Positions 16,578-25,146 of a stretch of DNA of 64,000 nucleotides are shown here, in pieces. Source of the DNA: JASHUC01 sp035523875. Its GTDB lineage: Bacteria; Pseudomonadota; Gammaproteobacteria; Steroidobacterales; Steroidobacteraceae. A model generated the notes under the pieces. That model was given only the letters and a program-made list of their open reading frames with translations, was not told the origin of the DNA and did no database searches. Position 1 is the stretch's first letter. Each line of letters starts with the position of its first letter. The stretch spans positions 149,849-213,848 of the forward strand of contig DATKPY010000053.1 in NCBI GenBank assembly GCA_035523875.1, given 5' to 3'. The position numbers were made by a program, and so were the translations under genes.

Positions 16578-18014
16578 ATGAGCCATTTTCCGGAGACGGC
16601 GAGCTTCCAGGGCTTCATGCGCCCCGGACGGTTCGAGGTCGACCTGCAGGACCTCGAGTTCGAGGGCCGCGTTCCGGGCGACCTCCAGGGCGCATTCTAC
16701 CGGGTCCACCCCGATCCGCAGTTCGCCCCGCTCCTGGGCGATGACATCTGGTTCAACGGCGATGGCATGGTGTCGCGGTTCCGCTTCCGCGACGGGCGCA
16801 TCGATCTCAGGCACCGCTGGATCCACACGGACAAGTGGCTGCTCGAGCACGCCGCCGGGCGCGCGCTCTTCGGGGCCTATCGCAATCCGCTCACCGACGA
16901 TCCGGCCGTGCAGGGGCGCATCCGCGGCACCGCCAATACCAACGTCCTCGTGCACGGCAACCGGCTCTGGGCGCTCAAGGAGGACAGTCCGCCGCTTGCC
17001 ATGGATCGCAGGACGCTCGCGACGGAGGGCTATTTCGATTTCGGCGGACGGCTCACGAGCAAGACGTTCACGGCGCACCCGAAAATCGACCCGCAGACGG
17101 GCGACTTGTGCGCATTCGGCTATGCGGCGAAGGGCCTGCTCACGCGCGATATCGTCTACTACGAGATCACGCCCTCCGGCAAGATCGAGCGCGAGGTGTG
17201 GTTCGAGCTGCCCTACTACTGCATGATGCACGATTTCGGCATGACGCGGGACTACGCGGTCTTCCACGTCGTGCCAATCGTCGGCAGCTGGGAGCGCTTG
17301 CGCCACGGCCTGCCCCACTTCGGCTTCGACACGCAGCTCCCGGTGTACCTGGGCGTCTTGCCGCGCACGGGCGGCGCGGCCGACGTGCGCTGGTTCAAGG
17401 CGCCCAATTGCTTTGCCTCGCACGTCATGAATGCGTTCAACGAGGGCACGCGCATCCACTTCGACACGCCGGTCGCCGCGAACAACATGTTTCCGTTCTT
17501 CCCGGACGTCCACGGCGCACCGTTCGACCCGGTGGGTGCGCGCTCACGGCTCACGCGCTGGACGGTCGACATGGACTCGCGGTCCGAGGGGTTCGAGAAA
17601 ACCGAGCAGCTCTGCGAGCTCGTGGGCGAATTCCCCCGCATCGACGATCGCTACGCGATGGCGCCGTACCGCCACGGGTATCTGCTGGTCGCCGACGATG
17701 CGCGTCCCGCGCAGTACGCACGCGCCGGGCTGTTCATGAACACGCTCGGGCACGTGGATCTCGCGACCGGCAAGACACGCACGTGGTGGTGCGGCCCGCT
17801 CGCCTCGCTCCAGGAGCCCGCGTTCATTCCGCGCTCGCCGGGCGCGCCCGAAGGGGAGGGCTATATCGTGATGCTCTGCAATCGGCTCGCGGAGATGCGC
17901 TCCGATCTGCTGCTGTTCGATGCCCAGCGAGTCGATGAGGGGCCGATCGCGACGGTCTATCTGCCCTTGCGGCTGCGTCCGGGCCTGCACGGCAACTGGC
18001 ACGCCGAGGACTGA
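16578..18014 (+). CDS. Carotenoid oxygenase-family dioxygenase, lignostilbene dioxygenase-like
   Basis: The 478-residue protein has the four-His iron site of the RPE65/carotenoid cleavage family: His167 (TAHPKID), His218 (MMHDFGMT), His282 (ASHVMNAF) and His471 (LHGNWH). The N-terminal YRVHPDPQF and GDGMV motifs also fit. Bacterial members near ring-cleavage genes usually split the central double bond of stilbenes such as lignostilbene to give vanillin-type aldehydes. The nearby aldehyde dehydrogenases support that reading, but carotenoid cleavage cannot be excluded from sequence. No clear ribosome binding site is seen. Confidence 0.85.
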   Translation: MSHFPETASFQGFMRPGRFEVDLQDLEFEGRVPGDLQGAFYRVHPDPQFAPLLGDDIWFNGDGMVSRFRFRDGRIDLRHRWIHTDKWLLEHAAGRALFGAYRNPLTDDPAVQGRIRGTANTNVLVHGNRLWALKEDSPPLAMDRRTLATEGYFDFGGRLTSKTFTAHPKIDPQTGDLCAFGYAAKGLLTRDIVYYEITPSGKIEREVWFELPYYCMMHDFGMTRDYAVFHVVPIVGSWERLRHGLPHFGFDTQLPVYLGVLPRTGGAADVRWFKAPNCFASHVMNAFNEGTRIHFDTPVAANNMFPFFPDVHGAPFDPVGARSRLTRWTVDMDSRSEGFEKTEQLCELVGEFPRIDDRYAMAPYRHGYLLVADDARPAQYARAGLFMNTLGHVDLATGKTRTWWCGPLASLQEPAFIPRSPGAPEGEGYIVMLCNRLAEMRSDLLLFDAQRVDEGPIATVYLPLRLRPGLHGNWHAED

Positions 18015-18035
18015 GCGCGCCGCCTCTGGCCGCCT

Positions 18036-18923
18036 CTAGAGGTTCTCGTCCCAGCAGCGGATCGCCTCGGAGTTGTCGCGGCTCGCGCCCAATCGGTCCC
18101 GCGCAAGCGTCCAACGATCGCTCACCAGGCGCATGAGCGGCGCGTCGAGCTTGACTGCCGCGGCGAGATCGGCCGCAATGCGCACGTCCTTCGCGAGCAG
18201 CCCGAGCGCGAACCCCGTGGCATGCCGCCCCTCGATCACCTGCTCCTGCATCACGAACTCGGTCGCGAAATTGCGCGCGGTGCCGGCATTGAGCACCTCG
18301 AGCAGCGTCGCCGGATCGAGGCCGAAGCGCTTGCCGGCAAGCAGCGCCTCACACGCGGCATTGAAGCCCGTCGCCGCGACGAAGTTATTGAGCGCCTTGA
18401 GCGCATGGCCGCAGCCGAGCCGCCCCACCTCGAACAGCCGGTTGCCCATGCTCGCGAGCAGAGGCTTCGCGCGCTCGACGGCCGCGCGATCGTCGCAGCC
18501 GATCATGATCGCGAGCGTGCCCGCCTGCGCGCGCGGCACCGCTCCGGAGACCGGCGCGTCGATGAGGGTGAGGCCGCGCGGCGCGAGCGCCGCGCCGAGC
18601 TCGCGCGTGCCGACCGGCTCGGAGGAGCTCATGTCGATCACGAGCGTCCCGGACTTGAGGCTCTGCGCAAGCCCTCCGCCCTCCTCGAGCAGAACGCCGC
18701 GCACGTCGCGCCCGGTGGGAAGCATTGTCACGATGGCATCGGCGGGCTCGAGGTCCGCGAAGGAGCGGGCGAGGCGCGCGTGCCGCTCCTCGGCGAACCG
18801 CGCGGCACGCGCCGGGTCCTTGTCGTAGACGATGAGCGGCCAGCCGGCCGCGGCGATGTGCGAGGCCATCGGCCAGCCCATGTTGCCGATGCCGACGAAC
18901 CCGACGGTGAGTGTCGTCGCCAT
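18036..18923 (-). CDS. 3-hydroxyisobutyrate dehydrogenase-family NAD(P)-dependent oxidoreductase
   Basis: The 295-residue protein has an N-terminal Rossmann motif GFVGIGNMGWPMA, the substrate loop DAPVSGAVPRAQAGTL, and the catalytic Lys in GCGHALKALNN. The C-terminal helical domain carries LLAKDVRIA. Family members oxidise beta-hydroxyacids or reduce small semialdehydes. It is the last gene of a four-gene minus operon, one nucleotide after the aldehyde dehydrogenase stop. The substrate is unknown. Confidence 0.88.
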   Translation of the reverse strand: MATTLTVGFVGIGNMGWPMASHIAAAGWPLIVYDKDPARAARFAEERHARLARSFADLEPADAIVTMLPTGRDVRGVLLEEGGGLAQSLKSGTLVIDMSSSEPVGTRELGAALAPRGLTLIDAPVSGAVPRAQAGTLAIMIGCDDRAAVERAKPLLASMGNRLFEVGRLGCGHALKALNNFVAATGFNAACEALLAGKRFGLDPATLLEVLNAGTARNFATEFVMQEQVIEGRHATGFALGLLAKDVRIAADLAAAVKLDAPLMRLVSDRWTLARDRLGASRDNSEAIRCWDENL

Positions 18924-18924
18924 G

Positions 18925-20418
18925 CTAGAGCGAGATCCCGATGGCCTTGGTCTCGGTGAGGCTTTCGACCCCGTCGCGCCCGCGCTCGCGGCCCCAGCCG
19001 GACTGCTTGTAGCCGCCGAACGGCACCGCCGGGTCGAGGCCCACCCCGCCGTTCACCTGGATGGTTCCCGCGCGGATCTTGCGGGCGAGCTTGTGCACGA
19101 TGCTCACGTCGCGCGTCCAGATATAGGCCGACAGACCATAGGTGGTGTCGTTGGCGACCTTCGCGATGCGATCGAGGTCCTCGTCGTCTATCGGCATCGC
19201 GCACACGACCGGACCGAAGATCTCCTCACGCATCACCTTCATGCTGCGGTGGGTCTGGGCGAGCACCGTGGGCTTGAGGAAGTAGCCGTCGCCGGGCTCA
19301 CGCTCGCCGCCGATCACGACCTGCGCCCCCTCGGTCTTGCCGGAGTCGATGTAGCCCGTCACGCGCTCGAGCTGGCGCTGCGAGATGAGCGGACCCATTT
19401 GAGTGTCGGGCTCGAGCCCCGAGCCGACCTTGAGCGCCCTCGCCATCGCGGTCACGCCTTCGACGACGCGATCGAACACCTTTTTGTGCACGTACAGCCG
19501 CGATCCGGCCACGCAGATCTGGCCGGCGTTTGCGAACACCGCCATCGATGCGCCTGGGATCGCCTTCTCGAGGTCCGCGTCGGGGAAGATGAATGTGGGG
19601 GACTTTCCTCCGAGCTCGAGCGTCACGCGCTTGAGCGTGGCCGCGGCGGCCTGAACGATCCATTTGCCGGTCGCCGTCGATCCCGTGAAGGCGATCTTGT
19701 CCACGTCCGGGTGCTCGACGAGCGCCTTGCCGGCCGGATCACCGTAACCGGTCACGATGTTGATCACACCGGCTGGCACGCCCGCCTCCTGCACCAGCCG
19801 CGCGAGCAGGATCGCGCCGAGCGGCGTGAGCTCGGCGGGCTTCAGCACGAGCGTGCAGCCCGCCGCCATCGCCTGTCCGACCTTGTCGGCCTCCATCGCG
19901 AAGGGGAAATTCCACGGCGTGATGGCGCCAACCACCCCCACCGGCTCCTTGAGGGTGTAGGCGAGCTTGTTCGGCTCCGAGGGGGTCGGGACGGCCCCAT
20001 CGATCTTGCCGCACCAGCCGGCCAAGTAGCGCAGGTTGCGCGCGGTGCCGAGTGCGCCGGCGAACTTCGCCATCATCATCGGCATGCCGTTGTCGAGGCT
20101 CAGGACGTAGGCAATCTCGTCGGCCGCCGCTTCGACCGCATCGGCGAGCCTCCAGATGAGCCGCGCACGCTCGATCGGCGGCATCGCCGGCCACGGCCCG
20201 CCCTCAAACGCAGCGCGCGCGGCGCGCACGGCGCGATCGACGTCGGCAGCGCCTCCCGCGGCCGCTTTCGCGAACACCTTCCCGGTCGCCGGGTTGATCA
20301 CCTCGATGGTCTTGCCCGATTCGGGCTCGACCCACTCGTTGTTGATGAAGAGCTTGTGCGTCTGCGCGAGGAAGCCGGCGGTGCGGGTCTCGATCTCGGG
20401 CCTCAATACGGCGTTCAT
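18925..20418 (-). CDS. NAD(P)-dependent aldehyde dehydrogenase
   Basis: The 497-residue protein is a typical ALDH. It has ITPWNFPF, the cofactor loop FTGSTATGK, the glutamate in LELGGKSP, and the nucleophilic Cys in NAGQICVAGSR near residue 300. AGGAG precedes the ATG. It is co-transcribed with the dehydrogenase downstream and two secreted proteins upstream. It may oxidise aromatic aldehydes released by the divergently placed dioxygenase at 16578-18014 (inference); sequence alone does not give the substrate. Confidence 0.9.
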   Translation of the reverse strand: MNAVLRPEIETRTAGFLAQTHKLFINNEWVEPESGKTIEVINPATGKVFAKAAAGGAADVDRAVRAARAAFEGGPWPAMPPIERARLIWRLADAVEAAADEIAYVLSLDNGMPMMMAKFAGALGTARNLRYLAGWCGKIDGAVPTPSEPNKLAYTLKEPVGVVGAITPWNFPFAMEADKVGQAMAAGCTLVLKPAELTPLGAILLARLVQEAGVPAGVINIVTGYGDPAGKALVEHPDVDKIAFTGSTATGKWIVQAAAATLKRVTLELGGKSPTFIFPDADLEKAIPGASMAVFANAGQICVAGSRLYVHKKVFDRVVEGVTAMARALKVGSGLEPDTQMGPLISQRQLERVTGYIDSGKTEGAQVVIGGEREPGDGYFLKPTVLAQTHRSMKVMREEIFGPVVCAMPIDDEDLDRIAKVANDTTYGLSAYIWTRDVSIVHKLARKIRAGTIQVNGGVGLDPAVPFGGYKQSGWGRERGRDGVESLTETKAIGISL

Positions 20419-20445
20419 GGGGCGGCTCCTGTCAGGGTCTCGAGG

Positions 20446-21219
20446 TCATTTCGGCAGATCGTGCAGCCGGATGTGCGTGACGCCGTTGTCGTCGACGTAC
20501 TCGTGGTTGTTCTCGCACACGTACTCCTGCATCTGGTAGTGCGGCATGCGCTTGTACGCGAAGGTGAAGGTCCAGGGCTTCTCGAGCGTCACGGGATCGG
20601 TCACCGTGATCTGATCGTGCAGGATATCGGGGGAGACGAGCCGGATGCGCTCGGTGATCCGCATCTGCTCGCTGTGCGGCATCTCATTGTGCCCGAGCAC
20701 CTCGGGCTTGACGCCGACGGTATCGACGACGAGCGTGTCGCCCTCCCAGTGACCGACGCTGTGACCGTAGTACTCGGGCGGCACGTCGGAGATCTTCAGC
20801 TGCGGCTCACCCAAGTAGATGCGCCGTACCTGGCTGTAGGCCTCGGCGATGATCGTCACCTGACCCGGGGTCTGCAGGATCTCGAGCGGATAGATCGCCG
20901 ACATCATCTCCGGCATCCCGTAAGGCAAGCAGTCGACTCCCGGCGCGGCGATCGGCGTGCCTTCCTGGTCCGAGTGCTCCTCGGCCTTGGTACGCGCCGC
21001 ATACGCCGTCGCGTACGGTTCCTTGAGCATCATCTTTCCCGGGCGCGGGGCCGCGTAGCGCGGATCGACCGCACGCCCGAGAAAGCCGTAGCGCGCCCAT
21101 CGGCCCGTGATATCCGCCCCCTTGAGGTGCCAAGTGGTGCCGTCCGCGTCATCCGCGTGCAGCGGCAGCGCCGCGGCGAGGAGCGCGAGGGCGGCGAGGA
21201 GCGAGGCTCTTCTCAGCAT
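20446..21219 (-). CDS. Secreted protein of unknown function (GHSVGHWEGDTLVVDT family)
   Basis: The 257-residue protein starts at an ATG with a strong GGAGGG site and carries a signal peptide (LLAALALLAAALPLHADD). The mature part contains YGMPEMM, PLEILQTPGQV and GHSVGHWEGDTLVVDTVG. I recognise these from a family of uncharacterised exported proteins that often sits with DUF6152 genes and aromatic or steroid catabolic genes. No catalytic motif is recognised. It follows the DUF6152 gene by 13 nt in the same operon. Confidence 0.82.
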   Translation of the reverse strand: MLRRASLLAALALLAAALPLHADDADGTTWHLKGADITGRWARYGFLGRAVDPRYAAPRPGKMMLKEPYATAYAARTKAEEHSDQEGTPIAAPGVDCLPYGMPEMMSAIYPLEILQTPGQVTIIAEAYSQVRRIYLGEPQLKISDVPPEYYGHSVGHWEGDTLVVDTVGVKPEVLGHNEMPHSEQMRITERIRLVSPDILHDQITVTDPVTLEKPWTFTFAYKRMPHYQMQEYVCENNHEYVDDNGVTHIRLHDLPK

Positions 21220-21232
21220 CGTGCGCCCTCCT

Positions 21233-21658
21233 TCACTGTCGCTGGCGCGGGAACACGCCGCCCGGAGGATTGCCATCGGAGAGCACGCGGCCGTCGGCGA
21301 GCGTCGCCTTCTCGAGCATGCCGCCCGGCTGGCCGCTCTTCAGTGGATTGACGAGGAGTGTGACCTTGTCGCCGGCTTTCACGTCGTTCCACTTCCAGCC
21401 GACACGCGTGAGGACGTTCGGGCTCGCGCACTCGATGCTGTACTGCTTCACCGCGGCGCCGTCCGGCACCGCGAGCTGAATGAATACGTGCGGATTGGTC
21501 CAGTCGAACTTGACGACGGTTCCCGTCACCGTGATCCGGTGCACGTGGTCGAATAGTGCGAACGAGTGATGCGCGAGCGCGAGCTGGGGCCCGCCGAGCG
21601 CACCGGCGCCTGCGAGCAACGCATACGCGAGACCGACTCTGACCTTCGCCAACGACAT
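21233..21658 (-). CDS. DUF6152-like secreted protein
   Basis: The 141-residue protein has a signal peptide ending near ALAHH and the LAHHSFALFD and VTGTVVKFDWTNPHV motifs typical of DUF6152. A small beta-rich fold is expected. The start at 21658 is preferred over the ATG at 21664 because GAGGGGGA stands 7 nt upstream of it. It opens a four-gene operon with another exported protein, an ALDH and a beta-hydroxyacid dehydrogenase. The function is unknown; the conserved HH after signal cleavage suggests metal binding (inference). Confidence 0.82.
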   Translation of the reverse strand: MSLAKVRVGLAYALLAGAGALGGPQLALAHHSFALFDHVHRITVTGTVVKFDWTNPHVFIQLAVPDGAAVKQYSIECASPNVLTRVGWKWNDVKAGDKVTLLVNPLKSGQPGGMLEKATLADGRVLSDGNPPGGVFPRQRQ

Positions 21659-21744
21659 GACCATTCCCCCTCGCTGAGTGCGGCGAGCCGCTCACGGTGC
21701 TCGCGCCTCGTCTTTTATGACACGACCCGGGCAGCGGAGCAATG

Positions 21745-21760
21745 GCCGTGCAGCCGTGCA
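21745..21760. repeat. Tandem 8-bp repeat in a divergent promoter region
   Basis: GCCGTGCA occurs twice without a gap. It lies in the 242-bp region between the DUF6152 operon (minus) and the Rieske oxygenase (plus). The repeat could be a direct-repeat regulator site. Nothing else clear is visible in this region apart from an A/T-richer patch at 21711-21721. Confidence 0.5.
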
Positions 21761-21900
21761 CCGGCCAACCGAGGCGCGGGCGGCGCGGAGTGCCACGGCG
21801 CCTCGTTGCCCTGACAACGGCCGGGGGCCGTGCCGGTTGCCAAGCGTATCGAATCGGTTCAATCTCACCGCGCCAGCATCGAGCATGGGGCAGGTGGGCT

Positions 21901-23109
21901 ATGAGCGATCCCGAGCCACGCGACCCGGCAGGCGACGGCTCTGCTTACGGACGGCCGCAGCAACACTCGAACCCGCTGCTGACCGAGGTGGGCCGGGGTA
22001 CGCCCATGGGCGAGCTGATGCGCCGCTACTGGCACCCGGTGGGACTTTCCGCGAAGCTGCGCGATTTACCGCAGAAGGTGCGCATCCTCGGTGAGGATCT
22101 GATCCTCTTTCGCGATCGCGCGGGGCGCGCGGGCCTGCTGTACCCGCGCTGCATGCACCGCGGCACTTCGCTCTTCTACGGCCGTACCGAGGAGCGCGGT
22201 ATCCGCTGCTGCTACCACGGTTGGCTCTTCGATGTGCAGGGGCGCTGCCTCGATCAGCCCTGCGAGCCCGACGGCGGCCGTCACCGCGACGCCGCGCGCC
22301 AACCCTGGTACCCGCTCGAGGAGCGCTACGGCTTCGTGTTCGCCTATCTCGGTCCACCCCAGAAAAAGCCGGTGCTGCCGCGCTACGACAATCTCGAGGG
22401 CATCAAGCCCGGAGAGAAGATCTGGTGCAGCTTCGGCGGGTTCGGCTCAACCGGCGACGACACGCTGAAGGTCGTGCCCTACAGCTGGCTGCACATGAAC
22501 GACAACGTGATGGATCCGTTTCACGTGCAGGTGCTGCACTCGACTTTCAGCGTCGTGCAATTCGTGCCGCAGTTCGCGGTGATGCCCAAAGTCGACTACT
22601 TCCAGACGGACCACGGTGTCTGCTACACGGCGCTGCGCCGGCTCGACAACGGACAGGAGGTCGACCGCATTTCCTCCTGGATCATGCCGAACATCATGAG
22701 CGTGCCGGACGTGACGATGAAGGCCGGGCCGTCGACCGGTGTCTCGTGGGTCGTACCCGTCGATGACGCCCACTACGTCCAGGCGATGGTGAGTCGGATC
22801 CCGGAGGGCGTGAGCTTTCGCGGGATGCTCCTGAACGGCAAGACGTGGGGTGAGATGAGCGAGGAGGAGCATCAGCGCACTCCGGGCGACTACGAGGCCC
22901 AGGCGGGCCAGGGCCCGATCTCGCTGCACTCGGAGGAGCACCTGGTCACGAGCGATCGCGGCATCATGATGCAGCGTCGCATGCTCATGCAGCAGATGGA
23001 GATCGTCGCCGCGGGCGGCGACCCGGCCGGTGTCAACTTCGATCCCGCCGCGGCGCTCGTCAAGATACGATCGGGCAACTTCTACCGGACGGCGCAAGCG
23101 ACCGCCTGA
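21901..23109 (+). CDS. Rieske [2Fe-2S] aromatic oxygenase, alpha subunit (phthalate dioxygenase/LigX-like)
   Basis: The 402-residue protein has a Rieske domain with CMHRG and CCYHGW cluster ligands at about residues 82 and 103. The catalytic domain has the mononuclear iron motif NDNVMDPFHVQVLH (two His and Asp). The N-terminus NPLLTEVGRGTPMGELMRRYW is that of phthalate 4,5-dioxygenase and LigX-type O-demethylase oxygenases. It would hydroxylate or O-demethylate an aromatic acid. No ferredoxin or reductase gene is nearby. The start at 21901 removes a spurious 53-codon extension. Confidence 0.88.
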   Translation: MSDPEPRDPAGDGSAYGRPQQHSNPLLTEVGRGTPMGELMRRYWHPVGLSAKLRDLPQKVRILGEDLILFRDRAGRAGLLYPRCMHRGTSLFYGRTEERGIRCCYHGWLFDVQGRCLDQPCEPDGGRHRDAARQPWYPLEERYGFVFAYLGPPQKKPVLPRYDNLEGIKPGEKIWCSFGGFGSTGDDTLKVVPYSWLHMNDNVMDPFHVQVLHSTFSVVQFVPQFAVMPKVDYFQTDHGVCYTALRRLDNGQEVDRISSWIMPNIMSVPDVTMKAGPSTGVSWVVPVDDAHYVQAMVSRIPEGVSFRGMLLNGKTWGEMSEEEHQRTPGDYEAQAGQGPISLHSEEHLVTSDRGIMMQRRMLMQQMEIVAAGGDPAGVNFDPAAALVKIRSGNFYRTAQATA

Positions 23110-23113
23110 GGCT

Positions 23114-23521
23114 TTGCTGCGTATTCACTTCTCCAGCCCCGGCGCGGGCTCCTCCGGAAGCATCGAGCCCGGCCCGTACTTTCGCCTCATCGGCGCGATG
23201 CTCTGTCGCGGCCCGGGGAACGAGCCGGTTGCGACCTATCTCAAGCGCTGGCGACTGCTCGAGAGCGAGTTCACTCGACTGGAAGCGCTCGATCCGGTGG
23301 TCGTGTACTTCGAGAACAACGCCGGACTCGCCTCCGCCCCCTTCGGGCCGCTCGAGGAATTCCACGTGGCCGACGGCGCCGCCCGCGCCGACGGCCGCGT
23401 GCTCGCCGAGCTCGACGAGCAGTCGCTCCTGTGGTTTCCGCCGCGGGCGCTCGATGGCTGGGCGTCGCTCCTCATCGCCCCGCCCGGTATCTCGCGGTTC
23501 GATCTCACCGGCGAGCGCTAG
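23114..23521 (+). CDS. Small protein of unknown function after the Rieske oxygenase
   Basis: The 135-residue frame begins at a TTG (23114) or CTG (23117), 4 nt after the Rieske stop, with TGAGG just upstream. It contains a clear, low-repeat sequence (PGPYFRLIGAMLCRGP, VATYLKRWRLLESEFTRLEALDPVVVYFENN) ending 4 nt before the convergent GST gene. I do not recognise the family. Its tight coupling suggests a role tied to the oxygenase. Confidence 0.6.
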   Translation: MLRIHFSSPGAGSSGSIEPGPYFRLIGAMLCRGPGNEPVATYLKRWRLLESEFTRLEALDPVVVYFENNAGLASAPFGPLEEFHVADGAARADGRVLAELDEQSLLWFPPRALDGWASLLIAPPGISRFDLTGER

Positions 23522-23525
23522 GGGG

Positions 23526-24311
23526 CTATCCCCAGCGCGATGGCTCCGCCCCTGGCACGAAAGCCTCCTGCGGCTTCCCGGTCTTCGATGTGGCGAGCGC
23601 CTGCTGCACGGCCGGGCGAGCGCGCACGCGGGCCAGGAACTCGATCAGGCGCGGCGCCACCCGCTCGTTCACGAGCTCGGGTGCGAGGTGGGCGAGCGGA
23701 CTCAACATGGCGAACGCGTCGATGTCGGCGATCGAGTAGGCGGGACCCGCGAGCCACGGGCCCGCGGCGAGTGCATGCTCGAAGCGCATGACGGGCATCT
23801 GCAGCCGCTCGCGCACCGCCGCGAGCGCCGTGTCGTTGAGACTGCCGTCGATCACCGCCATCCAGGCCGCGCGGCGCTCGAGTGGCTCGATCCGACCGAT
23901 GCGTTCGCGAAGCTCGGCCTGATCGCGCGCCCGGAGCACCGGGGCGAGATATCGCGCGCAGCCGAGCGCGCACACGTTGGGTGAGAGCTGCAGCGCGATG
24001 AACTGCCCCCAGGCGCGCGCGCGGTAGTGCTCGTAGGCGTCCCCCGGAAGAAGCTTCGCGGCGGGAAAACTCTCGGCAATGTACTCGAGGACGAAGAACG
24101 AGCTGGTGAGGACAGTCGCGCCGTCGACGAGCAGCGGACCCTCGCGCTCGAGCTGGAGCGCGGATTCGAGGTTGTGGGGAAACTCGGGCGAGCATTGCTC
24201 GAGCGTGGTCGGATCGAAGTAGCGGCTCGCAAAGGGCGCGCGCGCCTCCGTGAGCGCAACGAGCGGCTTCAGAAAATAGATGTTCGGTTCGCCGTGGTAG
24301 AGCTCGAGCAT
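23526..24311 (-). CDS. Glutathione S-transferase-family protein
   Basis: The 261-residue protein has an N-terminal thioredoxin-like domain (MLELYHGEPNIYFLKPLVAL, with the VLTSSFFVLEYI glutathione-site Ser) and an all-helical C-terminal domain (AYSIADIDAFAML N-capping motif). It follows a second GST by 5 nt. Paired GSTs in lignin-aromatic clusters include beta-etherases (LigE/LigF) and LigG, but sequence alone does not prove that role. Confidence 0.83.
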   Translation of the reverse strand: MLELYHGEPNIYFLKPLVALTEARAPFASRYFDPTTLEQCSPEFPHNLESALQLEREGPLLVDGATVLTSSFFVLEYIAESFPAAKLLPGDAYEHYRARAWGQFIALQLSPNVCALGCARYLAPVLRARDQAELRERIGRIEPLERRAAWMAVIDGSLNDTALAAVRERLQMPVMRFEHALAAGPWLAGPAYSIADIDAFAMLSPLAHLAPELVNERVAPRLIEFLARVRARPAVQQALATSKTGKPQEAFVPGAEPSRWG

Positions 24312-24316
24312 TGCGA

Positions 24317-25081
24317 TCACCCTTGAGCGTTGCGCTTGAGCATCGTCACGCGCGAGGCGAGCTGGGTGCGCCCCTTCGCCCAGGTCTGCTGGGTGGCCGG
24401 ACGCTCGTAGATCTTGCGCAGCCACTCCATGATGTGCGGCGTCTTCGCGTCGTTGCAGTGCTCGGGCTGCGACAGCGGCAGTGCATAGCCCAGATTGAAG
24501 CCGTTGATGTCGGCGAGCGAGAAGCTCTGGCCCGCGATCCACGGGTGCTGCGTGAGGTGCCGCTCGAGCACCTGGGTGCCGAACAGTCCACGGCGGCGCG
24601 ATTCGGCGAGCTCCTCGGCGCTGAACTCGTTGAACATCGCCTTGCGCCAGGCGATACGCCGGGATTCGAGCGGGATGCGGGCGATGTGCGCCTCGAGCTC
24701 CTTGCGGTCGCGGTGGCGCACTGCCGGGCCGACGAACACGCTCCAGCCGATCATGCTGAGCGAGGGCGCGAAATAGGAGTCGAAGAAACGCATCCACCAG
24801 CGCATGCGCCAGCGCTCTTCACGACCGCTCGGCCGCAGCGGCGGTCCCGCAAACGCCTCGTCGATGTACTCCATCATCGGCGTCGACTCGGTGAAGACCC
24901 TGCCGTCATCCACCATGGCCGGGATAGTGCCGTCCGGATTGATCGCGAGATATTCCGGCCGGTGCTGATCGAAGTTGATGAGGTCGACGTAGTGGCTCTC
25001 GTACTCCACGCCCTTCTCGGCGAGCGCGAGCATCGGCTTGCCCGAGTTGGCGTTCGGCTCCCAGTGGTACAGGCTCAGCAT
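24317..25081 (-). CDS. Glutathione S-transferase-family protein
   Basis: The 254-residue protein starts MLSLYHWEPNANSGKPMLALAEKG. A thioredoxin-fold N-terminus has INPDGTIPAMVDDG and VFTESTPMMEYIDE, with the usual cis-Pro and glutamate-serine glutathione contacts. The helical C-terminal domain has the SFSLADINGFNLGY motif. It resembles LigF/LigE-type enzymes in length and start pattern (inference). It is co-transcribed with the GST downstream and probably with the SDR 65 nt upstream. Confidence 0.85.
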   Translation of the reverse strand: MLSLYHWEPNANSGKPMLALAEKGVEYESHYVDLINFDQHRPEYLAINPDGTIPAMVDDGRVFTESTPMMEYIDEAFAGPPLRPSGREERWRMRWWMRFFDSYFAPSLSMIGWSVFVGPAVRHRDRKELEAHIARIPLESRRIAWRKAMFNEFSAEELAESRRRGLFGTQVLERHLTQHPWIAGQSFSLADINGFNLGYALPLSQPEHCNDAKTPHIMEWLRKIYERPATQQTWAKGRTQLASRVTMLKRNAQG

Positions 25082-25146
25082 CGCGTCCTCGCTTGGGGTC
25101 TCGCGCTTGACGGCGCTCGCACCCCCTGTGCGCCAATATAGCGCCG

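Noticed and set aside
18832..21351. 839-codon open frame on the plus strand
   Set aside because: It is antisense to the aldehyde dehydrogenase and secreted-protein genes and has the Arg/His/Leu/Gly composition of a shadow in GC-rich DNA.
21738..21753. Sigma-54-like element on the minus strand before the DUF6152 gene
   Set aside because: It reads CTGCACGGCCATTGCT, which lacks one of the two near-invariant G residues of the -24 element.
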